In this document: positions 56,952 through 64,000 of the stretch, one piece after another
Layout of the letters: every line of letters starts with the position of its first letter
How positions within the stretch are numbered: position 1 is the stretch's first letter
Assembly: GCF_014196425.1 (NCBI RefSeq)
Contig: NZ_JACIDR010000001.1
Coordinates: 620,001-684,000, forward strand
Length of the DNA stretch: 64,000 bases
Origin: Hansschlegelia beijingensis
GTDB taxonomy: Bacteria; Pseudomonadota; Alphaproteobacteria; Rhizobiales; Methylopilaceae
Direction of reading: 5' to 3'
Translations under genes and position numbers: made by a program
The notes under the pieces: generated by a model
The model's database searches: none
What the model was told of the DNA's origin: nothing
What the model saw: only the letters and a program-made list of their open reading frames with translations

Positions 56952-57731
56952 TCACCAGCCGAACTGCTCGGCCAGTATCCGTTCGTCGAGGCCGTGGCCG
57001 GGATCGTGCAGCATGGTCAGGCTGGTCTTGCGGTCGAGCGCGATCTCGACCCGCCGGATGTCGCGGAACTCGCTGTTGTCCGCGACGGCCGCCACTGGCC
57101 GCTTCTCGTGCTCCAGCACCTCGATCGCCACCGCGGCGCGGTCAGGCAGCAGCGCGCCGCGCCACCGCCTCGGACGGAAGGGCGAGATCGGCGTCATGGC
57201 GAGCAGCGGGCTTGCGAGCGGCAGCAGGGGGCCGTGGGCGGAGAGATTGTAGGCGGTCGATCCCGTCGGGGTCGCGACGAGGATGCCGTCGCAGGTCAGC
57301 TCCGCCAGCCGCACCTTGCCGTCGACCTCCACCCGGAGCTTGGCGGCCTGGTAGGTCTGCCGCCACAGCTGGACTTCGTTGATCGCCTTGGCGATGTGGA
57401 CCCGACCCTCGCAGTCGCGCGCCCGCATCGTCAGCGGGTGGATCACGGCGCGCTCGGCCGCGGCGATCCGCTCCGGCAGGGCCTCCTCCGAATAGTCGTT
57501 CATCAGAAAGCCGACGGAGCCGCGGTTCATGCCGTAGATCGGCAGGCCGCGGCCCATCACCTCGTGCAGCGTCAGCAGCATCTGGCCGTCGCCGCCAAGC
57601 GCGACCACCACCTCCGCCTCGTCGAGCGACGCCTCGCCATAGCGGGCCGCCAGCGCGGCGCGGGCGGCCTGCGCGTCTTCCGTGGCGCTCGCCGCAAAGG
57701 CGATGCGTTCGATCGGCCGGTTCGCGCTCAT
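56952..57731 (-). CDS. nadK: NAD kinase
   Basis: 259 residues. GGDG motif at 46-49 ([17 protein letters not shown]), the NE motif in AINEVQL and the [21 protein letters not shown] loop are diagnostic. Phosphorylates NAD to NADP using ATP or polyphosphate. Length is shorter than enteric NadK but usual for the alphaproteobacterial group. Alone on its strand, downstream of a metallo-beta-lactamase-fold gene. Confidence 0.96.
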   Translation of the reverse strand: MSANRPIERIAFAASATEDAQAARAALAARYGEASLDEAEVVVALGGDGQMLLTLHEVMGRGLPIYGMNRGSVGFLMNDYSEEALPERIAAAERAVIHPLTMRARDCEGRVHIAKAINEVQLWRQTYQAAKLRVEVDGKVRLAELTCDGILVATPTGSTAYNLSAHGPLLPLASPLLAMTPISPFRPRRWRGALLPDRAAVAIEVLEHEKRPVAAVADNSEFRDIRRVEIALDRKTSLTMLHDPGHGLDERILAEQFGW

Positions 57732-57820
57732 CTGGATCGGGATTGGCTCGACAGGACTCCGGGCCGGCCGTGCTTACACGGGGCCGGAGCCGTTCGTCCA
57801 TCCGCGGGAGGGTTCAAGGC

Positions 57821-58795
57821 CTAGAGCGCGGCGTCCCACATCACCGGAACGAACGTGTAGCTCGTGCCGCGCCGCGCGATGTGGCCGACGGCCGGGAAGG
57901 GGAAGTGGTAGCCGGCGATCGGCAGCCGGTCGGCGGCCACCATGTCCAGCATCCGCCGGCGCGTCGTTTCGGCGAGTTCGGGATCCATGTCGAACACCGC
58001 ATGCCATCCGGGATTCCGGACGAACAGGGCGGGGTGGTTCGTCACGTCGGACCAGATGATCAGGTCCTTGCCTTCCGAGCTCAGGCGGAAAGCGGTGTGG
58101 CCGGGCGTGTGTCCGGGCGCCGGCAGCGCCGTGATCCCCGGCGTCACCTCCGCTTCGCGCTCGAACTTGCGGACCTCCCGGGCCATCGGCTCGAACACCC
58201 GGCGAACCATCTTGAAGGCGGGCTGCAGCGCGTCCGGGGCGCGGCTCATCTGGCCTTCGTCCATCCAGAACGCCCACTCGGCCTGGGGGACCAGCACCTC
58301 GGCGTTCGGGAACGCGGCGGTTCCGTCCTTGAGGCGCAGGCCGGCGATGTGGTCGGGGTGGAAATGCGAGATCAGGACCATGTCGATGGCCTTGGGGTCG
58401 ACGCCCGCGGCCGCCATGTTCTCGTAGAGCTGCCCTGCCGTGGGGGCCAGGAAGCCGCCGGTGCCGGCGTCGATCAGCACAAGCCTGCCGCCGGTGTTGA
58501 CGACCACGCAGGTGAAGGGGATCGAGACCTTGTCGATGCTGAGGAAGGCCTGGTCGAGCGCCTGTCTGACGTCCTCGAGCGGGGCGTTGCGGACGAGGGT
58601 GGCGTCAAGCGGGCGACGGGCGACGCCGTCGGTCAGCGCCGTCACCTCGAACGAGCCGACATGGTAGCGGTAGACGCCCGGCGCCTGCCGTCCGGCGGCC
58701 GGCGCGGCGGCTCTGGCGGTTCCGGACGCGACCCCGGAGGCCGCCGACGCGGCGGCTGCAGCCGCCAGGATGGTTCTGCGCGACATGGCGGTCAT
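57821..58795 (-). CDS. Tat-exported metallo-beta-lactamase-fold hydrolase
   Basis: 324 residues from ATG 58795 (ATG 58786 is also in frame). Twin-arginine signal MSRRTILAAAAAASAASG to about residue 36. The metal site has HFHPDH in LISHFHPDHIAGLRL, with more ligands in PGHTPGHTAF, IIWSDVTNHP and PIAGYHFPFPAVGHI. Similar to quorum-quenching and PqqB/AttM-like MBL members, but substrate unknown. Periplasmic. Alone between nadK and the sulfonate operon. Confidence 0.92.
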   Translation of the reverse strand: MTAMSRRTILAAAAAASAASGVASGTARAAAPAAGRQAPGVYRYHVGSFEVTALTDGVARRPLDATLVRNAPLEDVRQALDQAFLSIDKVSIPFTCVVVNTGGRLVLIDAGTGGFLAPTAGQLYENMAAAGVDPKAIDMVLISHFHPDHIAGLRLKDGTAAFPNAEVLVPQAEWAFWMDEGQMSRAPDALQPAFKMVRRVFEPMAREVRKFEREAEVTPGITALPAPGHTPGHTAFRLSSEGKDLIIWSDVTNHPALFVRNPGWHAVFDMDPELAETTRRRMLDMVAADRLPIAGYHFPFPAVGHIARRGTSYTFVPVMWDAAL

Positions 58796-58984
58796 CTCGT
58801 CACTCTCCCGCGTGCGCGGACGGCCGGGCCGTCGGATCTGCGTACCTCGGGGATAATCACGGCGCCCGACCGGCACAATCGGGCTTCCCGCGCTGGGCCT
58901 CAATCTTGCGTGACGCCCCCGGCGTCGCGAACCCGCGAGATAGGCGGCCGGCGTGGGAGAACAACCGTCTGCGACAGGATGGCG

Positions 58985-60397
58985 TCAGGCGACGACGCGG
59001 GCCTCCGCGACCCTGCCCGCATAGCTGCGGATGACGTCGCCGGCGACCTCCTCCGCATGCCGCCCGACCTCCGGCAGGCCCATCAATTCGCCGAAGGCGC
59101 CCCGGGCGAGAGGGCCTGCGATCCAGAACGTCGGTCGTGCGCGCCCGCCGCGGCCGACGGCCCGGCTTCGCCCGTCGACCGCGAGCGCGAGACCGACGTC
59201 ATCGAGCGTGACCAGGCCGCTTCGATGCAGTTCGAAGAACAGCGGATCGGTCTCGACCAGGGCGCGGTGCGCCGGGCCGGTCGCTAGCGCCACCGCGTCG
59301 AACGCGCCGGTCTCAAGGCGGCCGCCGCGATGCTGGATCGTCACCTCGATGGCGGCGTCGTTCGGCTTGGCCTCCACGATCCGCGCGGCGTCCACCCGCA
59401 GCCCGCCCTCGCGAAGCCGGCGCCGCAGCACCGCGTCCGTCTGAGGCGCGACCCGGAAGCGATGGGCGTCCCAGAACGGACGCAGCCGTCGCGCGAGGCG
59501 GCGACGCTCGGCCGGCGGGAGAGCCGCCCAGATCGCGCGCCCCTGCGTCCGGCAGGCGTCCATGACGTGCTGCCAGGGGCGCCCCTCGGCTTCGGCGAGC
59601 CGGATCGTCCCGCGGACGCGCCGAAGAAGGGCGAGCGCCGTGCGGCTCGGGGCCTCGGCGAAGGCGCCGAACTCGCCCGGCGCATCGGCGTGCGGGCGCG
59701 GAATGAGCCCGCGCCGGGAGATCGCGTGGATCGGGCCGCCATGTCCACGCGCGTCCAGCGACGCCACGATGTCCGCCATGGCGAGCCCGCAGCCCACGAT
59801 CAGCACGCGGGCGTCCGGGGAGAGCCGGCGCAACGCCTGCCCGGTCATCGCGTTGCGGATCAGCCGTGGATCGCCGGCGAAATGCGCGAGCGGCGGCGGT
59901 GCGGCCGGCGCCGGATGGCTGGCGGCGAGCGCCACGAAGTCCGCCTCCTGAGCGGCGCCCTCGGCGAGCTCTATCCGGTAGCCGTCGGCGGTCTCGCGGA
60001 CCGCCGTCGCGCGGTCGCAGAGATGCTCGATCTCGCCGGTCAGGAGGAACGGTTCGATCGTCTCGGCGGCGTAGCGGCCGAACAGGCTTCGCCGCGGAAA
60101 CTTCCGGCCGTCCGGCAGCGTCGCCTCGGGGTCGTCCCTCAGCGCCCCGTCCGCCTTCAGCCAGCGGTCGAAATGGCAGGGGTCGGACGGCAGGAAGGTC
60201 ATGCGCGACGCCGGAACGTTGGTCCGGTGCGCCGGATCGGGCGTCGAGTAGGCGAGCCCGCCGCCGAGCTGCGGCCTCGGCTCGATGACGACGATCCGGA
60301 ACACGTCCGGCGCCCGTCGGGCCAGCTGATAGGCCAGCGCGGCGCCGACGAAGCCGCCGCCGATCACCGCGACGACCAGCCGGCCGCGCCCGCTCAT
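58985..60397 (-). CDS. FAD/NAD(P)-binding oxidoreductase (NAD_binding_9 type)
   Basis: 470 residues from ATG 60397, overlapping the ssuD-like stop (ATGA). [57 protein letters not shown], and [24 protein letters not shown] match the FAD/NAD(P)-binding family PF13454, seen as YdhS-like proteins. It carries FPTLQ-like and [12 protein letters not shown] motifs. In sulfonate or taurine loci similar proteins may act as reductases. A longer upstream frame is not coding (it lies over ssuD). Confidence 0.85.
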   Translation of the reverse strand: MSGRGRLVVAVIGGGFVGAALAYQLARRAPDVFRIVVIEPRPQLGGGLAYSTPDPAHRTNVPASRMTFLPSDPCHFDRWLKADGALRDDPEATLPDGRKFPRRSLFGRYAAETIEPFLLTGEIEHLCDRATAVRETADGYRIELAEGAAQEADFVALAASHPAPAAPPPLAHFAGDPRLIRNAMTGQALRRLSPDARVLIVGCGLAMADIVASLDARGHGGPIHAISRRGLIPRPHADAPGEFGAFAEAPSRTALALLRRVRGTIRLAEAEGRPWQHVMDACRTQGRAIWAALPPAERRRLARRLRPFWDAHRFRVAPQTDAVLRRRLREGGLRVDAARIVEAKPNDAAIEVTIQHRGGRLETGAFDAVALATGPAHRALVETDPLFFELHRSGLVTLDDVGLALAVDGRSRAVGRGGRARPTFWIAGPLARGAFGELMGLPEVGRHAEEVAGDVIRSYAGRVAEARVVA

Positions 60398-61566
60398 GAC
60401 TCGGCGATCCGCAGCTCGGGCCGCACGGCGTTCGCGATGGTCTCGCCGAACGGGCCCATGTTGACCGGGACAGGCCGGTCGCCGGCCTGCGTCGCGAGCG
60501 GGAGCAGCGGGAACACCAGCTCCGCCACGCGATAGGCTTCCTCGAGGTGCGGGTAGCCGGAGAGGATGAAGGTGTCGACGCCGGCCGCCATGTACTCCTT
60601 CATGCGCGCCGCGACGGTCTGCGGATCGCCGACCAGGGCCGTGCCGGCGCCGCCGCGCACCAGGCCGACGCCCGCCCACAGGTTGGGACTGACCTCGAGC
60701 TTGTCGCGCCGCCCGCCATGCAGGGCGGCCATCCGCTGTTGTCCCACCGAGTCCATGCGGGCGTAGACCTTCTGGGCGGCCGCGATCGTCTGGTCGTCGA
60801 CCTGGCTGATCAGCCTGTCGGCGGCGTCCCACGCCTCGGCGTTGGTCTCGCGCACGATCACGTGCAGGCGGATGCCGAAGGTGACCTTCCGGCCGATGCG
60901 GTCCGCAAGCGTCCGCACGCCTGCGATCTTCTCCGCGACCTGCGCCGGAGGCTCGCCCCAGGTCAGGTACTTGTCCACCAGAGCGGCCGCCACATTGGTG
61001 GCCGCGGGGGACGAGCCGCCGAAATAGAGCGGCGGGCCGTCCTTCTGGTGCGGCTCGAACAGCAGCTTCCCGCCTTCGATCTTCAGGTGCTCGCCGTCAA
61101 AGTTCACGGTCCTGCCGCGCAGCAGGTCGCGATAGATCTCGAGGAACTCGTTCGTCACCTCGTAGCGCTCGTCATGGTCGAGGAAGACGCCGTCGCCGGC
61201 GTTCTCGACCGGGTCGCCGCCGGTGACGACGTTGATCAGCAGACGCCCGTTCGAGATTCGGTCGAGGGTCGCGGTCATGCGCGCGGCCACCGTCGGGGAC
61301 TGCAGACCCGGCCGCACCGCCACCAGGAAGCGAAGCTTCTGGGTCAGCGGCGCGAGCGCCGAGGCGACGACCCAGCTGTCCTCGCAGGATTTTCCGGTCG
61401 GCAGCAGCACCCCGAAATAGCCGAGCCGGTCGGCCGCCTGCGCGACCTGCGTGAGATAGGTGAGGTCAACGGCCCGGCCGCCCTTCGCGGAGCCGAGATA
61501 GCGGCCGTCGCCATGGGTGGGCAGGAACCAAAGCACATTGGCCTGATGCGCGGCGTGACGGCTCAT
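60394..61566 (-). CDS. ssuD: FMNH2-dependent alkanesulfonate monooxygenase SsuD
   Basis: 390 residues from ATG 61566. [62 protein letters not shown] and [49 protein letters not shown] are close to SsuD, with LFGGSSPAA-like FMN loops and a C-terminal VRPELRI. It releases sulfite from alkanesulfonates. Start overlaps the ssuA stop, and the stop overlaps the FAD oxidoreductase start, so the three are translationally coupled. Confidence 0.95.
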   Translation of the reverse strand: MSRHAAHQANVLWFLPTHGDGRYLGSAKGGRAVDLTYLTQVAQAADRLGYFGVLLPTGKSCEDSWVVASALAPLTQKLRFLVAVRPGLQSPTVAARMTATLDRISNGRLLINVVTGGDPVENAGDGVFLDHDERYEVTNEFLEIYRDLLRGRTVNFDGEHLKIEGGKLLFEPHQKDGPPLYFGGSSPAATNVAAALVDKYLTWGEPPAQVAEKIAGVRTLADRIGRKVTFGIRLHVIVRETNAEAWDAADRLISQVDDQTIAAAQKVYARMDSVGQQRMAALHGGRRDKLEVSPNLWAGVGLVRGGAGTALVGDPQTVAARMKEYMAAGVDTFILSGYPHLEEAYRVAELVFPLLPLATQAGDRPVPVNMGPFGETIANAVRPELRIAES

Positions 61567-62528
61567 TTCGCGACCTCCGCGGTCTTGAGCTTCAGGACGG
61601 CGTCTTCGACGACGATCGGCTTGGGCAGGAGCTTCAGCTTCAGGAAGGTGTCGGCGATGCGCTGCTGGGCGGCGACGACCTCCGGCGTGACCGGCTGGAC
61701 GCCCAGCCCCTGGCGGGAGATCGCGGTGGTGAGCAGCGGGGCCGGGATGCCGACGAGCGGCGCGAGTTCGGCCGCGGCCGCCGCGGGGTCCTTCGCGACC
61801 CATTCCTCCACCGCGCGCAGCTCCGAGAGCACGGCCCGCAGCACGTCCTCATTGTCCTTGGCGTAGTCGCGCGAGGTCAGGAAGAACTGATGGTTCTCGA
61901 CGATGCCGGTCCCGTCCGTCAGCACCCGCGCGCCCGCCGCTTCGGCGGCTGCGTAATAGGGGTCCCACACCGACCAGGCGTCGACCGATCCGCGCGTGAA
62001 GGCGGAGCGCGCGTCGGCCGGGGCCAGCCAGGAGAGCGTCACGTCCGAATAGGGGACGCCGCCCTTCTCGAGCGCCTTCACCAGCAGGTAGTGGCTGTTC
62101 GAGCCCTTCGCGACCGCGATGTTCTTGCCCTTGAGGTCGGCCAGCGTCCGGATCGGGCTGTCCTTCGGAACGAGGATCGCCTCGCCCCGCGGCGAGGCCG
62201 GGTCGTTCGCCACATAGGCCAGCCTGTCGCTGGCCGCCTGGGCGAAGATCGGCGGCGCCTCGCCGGTCGTGCCGAAGTCGATCGCGCCGGCGTTGACGGC
62301 CTCCAGCAGAGGCGGGCCGAACTGGAACTCGGCCCATCTGACCGTCACGCCGAGCGGCTTGAGCTTCTCCTCGAGCGTGCCCTTGCCCTTCAGCAGGATC
62401 AGGGTGCCGTATTTCTGGTAGCCGATCCGCAGAACGCGGTCGGCCGCGGAAGCGCCCGGAACCCCTGCGGCGGCGGCGAGCAGCGTCGCCGCGAGGGAGA
62501 GGCGGATGAGGCGGGAAAGCTTCGTCAT
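61563..62528 (-). CDS. ssuA: Aliphatic sulfonate ABC transporter substrate-binding protein SsuA
   Basis: 321 residues. The signal peptide ends near GASAADR. Periplasmic binding fold: [66 protein letters not shown], and [17 protein letters not shown], typical of SsuA/TauA. It captures sulfonates for SsuBC. Downstream of ssuB by 142 bp, with a GC-rich hairpin between. Overlaps ssuD by 4 bp. Confidence 0.95.
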   Translation of the reverse strand: MTKLSRLIRLSLAATLLAAAAGVPGASAADRVLRIGYQKYGTLILLKGKGTLEEKLKPLGVTVRWAEFQFGPPLLEAVNAGAIDFGTTGEAPPIFAQAASDRLAYVANDPASPRGEAILVPKDSPIRTLADLKGKNIAVAKGSNSHYLLVKALEKGGVPYSDVTLSWLAPADARSAFTRGSVDAWSVWDPYYAAAEAAGARVLTDGTGIVENHQFFLTSRDYAKDNEDVLRAVLSELRAVEEWVAKDPAAAAAELAPLVGIPAPLLTTAISRQGLGVQPVTPEVVAAQQRIADTFLKLKLLPKPIVVEDAVLKLKTAEVAK

Positions 62529-62585
62529 CTGGTGGATTCCTGAAGACGGCGCATGAGCCGTTCTGTGCTTGATGATCAGGCGCGG

Positions 62586-62605
62586 GCGGCGGCCTCGGCC
62601 GCCGC
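62586..62605 (-). terminator. GC-rich hairpin between ssuB and ssuA
   Basis: GCGGCGGCC (62586-62594) and GGCCGCCGC (62597-62605) form a 9-bp stem with a very short loop, 66 nt after ssuB. No T-run; could attenuate or protect the transcript rather than terminate it. Confidence 0.35.
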
Positions 62606-62670
62606 GGGAAGGCGCCCGCTACATCGGCGCCGGTCCCCGGCCGGGGCGCTGGCCGCGCGGCCGTCGCGGC

Positions 62671-63513
62671 TCACGCGACCGCCTCCTGCGGCGCGCCCGC
62701 CGCGACCCGCTCGACGGGCGCCGGCTTGCCGAACAGGCGGTCGAGGATCTCGCCCTCGAGCCGCGCCATCTCGGGCGAGCCCCTGCGCCGCGGCCGCGGG
62801 AGGGAGACCGGGAGGTCGAGCGCGAGGCGTCCCTCCTCGATGAGGATGACGCGGTCGGCGAGGGCGAGCGCTTCCGAGACGTCGTGGGTGACGAGCACCG
62901 CGGTGAAGCGCTGGCGCCGCCAGACGCTTTCGAGCAGGTTCTGCATCTCGATCCGCGTCAGCGCGTCGAGCGCGCCGAGCGGCTCGTCGAGCGCCAGCAG
63001 GGAGGGGCGGCTGACGAGCGCGCGGGCGAGCGCCACGCGCTGCTTCTGGCCGCCGGACAGCACGGAGGGCCATTCGCCCGCGCGGTCGCCCAGGCCGACC
63101 TGCTCGAGCGCCGCTTGCGCCGCGGCGCGGCCGGCGGCCTTGCCCTCGCCGCGCGGCGCGCCGACCCGGACATTGTCGAGCACGCGCGCCCAGGGAAGCA
63201 GGCGCGGCTCCTGGAACATGATGCGGCTCAGCCCCGCGCGGCGGCCGTCGCCGACCGCGACCGCGCCGGAGGTGGGCGCGTCGAGGCCGAGCAGGATGCG
63301 CAGCAGCGTGCTCTTGCCGCAGCCGCTGCGACCGACGATCGCGAGGAACTGGCCGGCCGGCACGTGAAGGTCGACCTGCCGCAGCACCTGCTTGTCGCCG
63401 AAGCTGCGGCTCAGGCCGCGCAGATCGATCGCGGCGGCCTCCGACGCGGCCCGGGACTGAACCGGAGCGAGGACCGTCGGCGCGAACGGCATGGCGGGAT
63501 TGCTTGCTGTCAT
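62671..63513 (-). CDS. ssuB: Aliphatic sulfonate ABC transporter ATP-binding protein SsuB
   Basis: 280 residues from ATG 63513, with GAGG 7 nt upstream. Walker [20 protein letters not shown]-loop [10 protein letters not shown], signature [15 protein letters not shown], Walker [18 protein letters not shown]-loop VTHDVSEAL. An N-terminal ~28 residues and a C-terminal ~30 residues extend the core ABC domain. Energises sulfonate import with SsuC 8 bp upstream. An open frame extends upstream into ssuC but is not coding. Confidence 0.95.
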   Translation of the reverse strand: MTASNPAMPFAPTVLAPVQSRAASEAAAIDLRGLSRSFGDKQVLRQVDLHVPAGQFLAIVGRSGCGKSTLLRILLGLDAPTSGAVAVGDGRRAGLSRIMFQEPRLLPWARVLDNVRVGAPRGEGKAAGRAAAQAALEQVGLGDRAGEWPSVLSGGQKQRVALARALVSRPSLLALDEPLGALDALTRIEMQNLLESVWRRQRFTAVLVTHDVSEALALADRVILIEEGRLALDLPVSLPRPRRRGSPEMARLEGEILDRLFGKPAPVERVAAGAPQEAVA

Positions 63514-63521
63514 CGTCAGCC

Positions 63522-64000
63522 TCAGGCGGGGAGGTAGGCGGGGTGCCAGGAGAGCGTCGCGCGCTCGAGCAGCCTGGCGAGCGAGTCCGCGAGCTTGCCG
63601 AGGGCGGCGTAGATGAGGATCGACAGCACGACGACGTCGACCATCATGAATTCGCGGGCGTTCATGGCCATGTAGCCGAGGCCGGTGGAGGCCGAGATCG
63701 TCTCCGCGACGATCAGGGTCAGCCACATGATGCCGAGGGCGTAGCGCAGGCCGACGAAAATCGACGGCAGCGCGCCCGGAAGCACGACGCGGGCGAACAG
63801 CTCCCAGGCCGACATGCCGTAGGCGCGGGCCATCTCGACGAGCTGGGCGTCGACCGTGCGGATGCCGTGCAGCGTGTTCAGGTAGACGGGGAAGAACACG
63901 CCGAGCGCGACGAGGAAGATCTTGGCGGTCTCGTCGATGCCGAACCACAGGATGACGAGCGGGATCATCGCGAGGTGCGGGATGGTCCGCACCATCTGCA
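63522..64000 (-). CDS. ssuC: Aliphatic sulfonate ABC transporter permease SsuC (partial, N-terminus outside window)
   Basis: About 159 C-terminal residues, open to the right edge. Membrane segments ([47 protein letters not shown]) and the EAA loop [26 protein letters not shown] that contacts SsuB. A Met codon at 63995 is not the true start because the frame continues to the edge. First visible gene of the sulfonate operon. Confidence 0.93.
   Translation of the reverse strand, partial: QMVRTIPHLAMIPLVILWFGIDETAKIFLVALGVFFPVYLNTLHGIRTVDAQLVEMARAYGMSAWELFARVVLPGALPSIFVGLRYALGIMWLTLIVAETISASTGLGYMAMNAREFMMVDVVVLSILIYAALGKLADSLARLLERATLSWHPAYLPA

Noticed and set aside
1-64000. CRISPR arrays, rRNA or tRNA genes.
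   Set aside because: No regularly spaced direct repeats and no sequence with rRNA or tRNA landmarks were recognised; a covariance search was not possible here.

Overview
The window is 64 kb of very GC-rich DNA, dense with genes that mostly use G/C third positions. The gene set points to an alphaproteobacterium of the order Hyphomicrobiales (Rhizobiales), judged from gene families only: a chromosomal RcGTA-type gene transfer agent cluster, a bacteriophytochrome with an HWE-type kinase domain, cycHJKL-type cytochrome c maturation genes, a BTLCP-family transglutaminase-like protease, DUF3126, DUF1236, DUF2336, and promoters of the EcfG general-stress type. Genus is not resolved. No rRNA, tRNA, CRISPR array, integrase or transposase was seen.

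Layout. 1-6.4 kb: 3' end of a bacteriophytochrome kinase, a large convergent PAS/GAF hybrid kinase, and small secreted or membrane proteins (DUF3309, DUF930, DUF2147, a Lys/His-rich protein). 6.5-26.5 kb: a full gene transfer agent locus in RcGTA order: HTH small terminase candidate, large terminase, portal, prohead protease, capsid, connectors, tail tube, gp10/gp10.1, short tape measure, gp12, gp13, NlpC/P60 gp14, giant gp15. It is followed by a DUF2793 glycine-rich fibre and a lysis-like set (endolysin, holin-like and coiled-coil membrane proteins). Four antisense genes interrupt the head and early tail part; two have near-perfect EcfG-type promoters. Three related palindromic repeats sit in gaps of the operon.

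26.5-29.5 kb: a PepSY protein with a PhoPQ/FeuPQ-like two-component system. 29.5-32.3 kb: a sarcosine-oxidase-like soxB/soxA pair lacking the usual C-terminal domain and partner subunits. 32.5-36.6 kb: ccmI-ccmE-ccmF-ccmH, tightly overlapped, for haem delivery to c-type cytochromes. 36.7-40.6 kb: a DegP-type protease and a second two-component system. 40.7-45.8 kb: DUF3126, gamma-carbonic anhydrase, BTLCP protease, PilZ and PAS proteins, rhomboid protease, CBS protein, and an AT-rich gap that may hold a small RNA.

45.8-50.1 kb: thrS-yidD-scaffold protein leftward, folE and hisI rightward. 50.1-53.5 kb: a periplasmic repeat protein, nitroreductase, flavin reductase and a degenerate CitE-like protein. 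53.6-57.7 kb: a signalling group (lytic transglycosylase, DUF2336, Hpt, response regulator) and NAD kinase. 57.8-64 kb: a Tat-exported metallo-beta-lactamase-fold protein and a sulfonate operon (ssuC-ssuB-ssuA-ssuD plus an FAD/NAD(P) oxidoreductase) that runs off the right edge.

Most notable observations: a canonical C_CCT_TTC slippery heptamer joining gp10 to a gp10.1 frame that has no usable start codon; EcfG-type promoters on antisense secreted-protein genes inside the GTA cluster; a frame break in the GTA fibre gene that would fuse it to the endolysin; and the truncated sarcosine oxidase pair.
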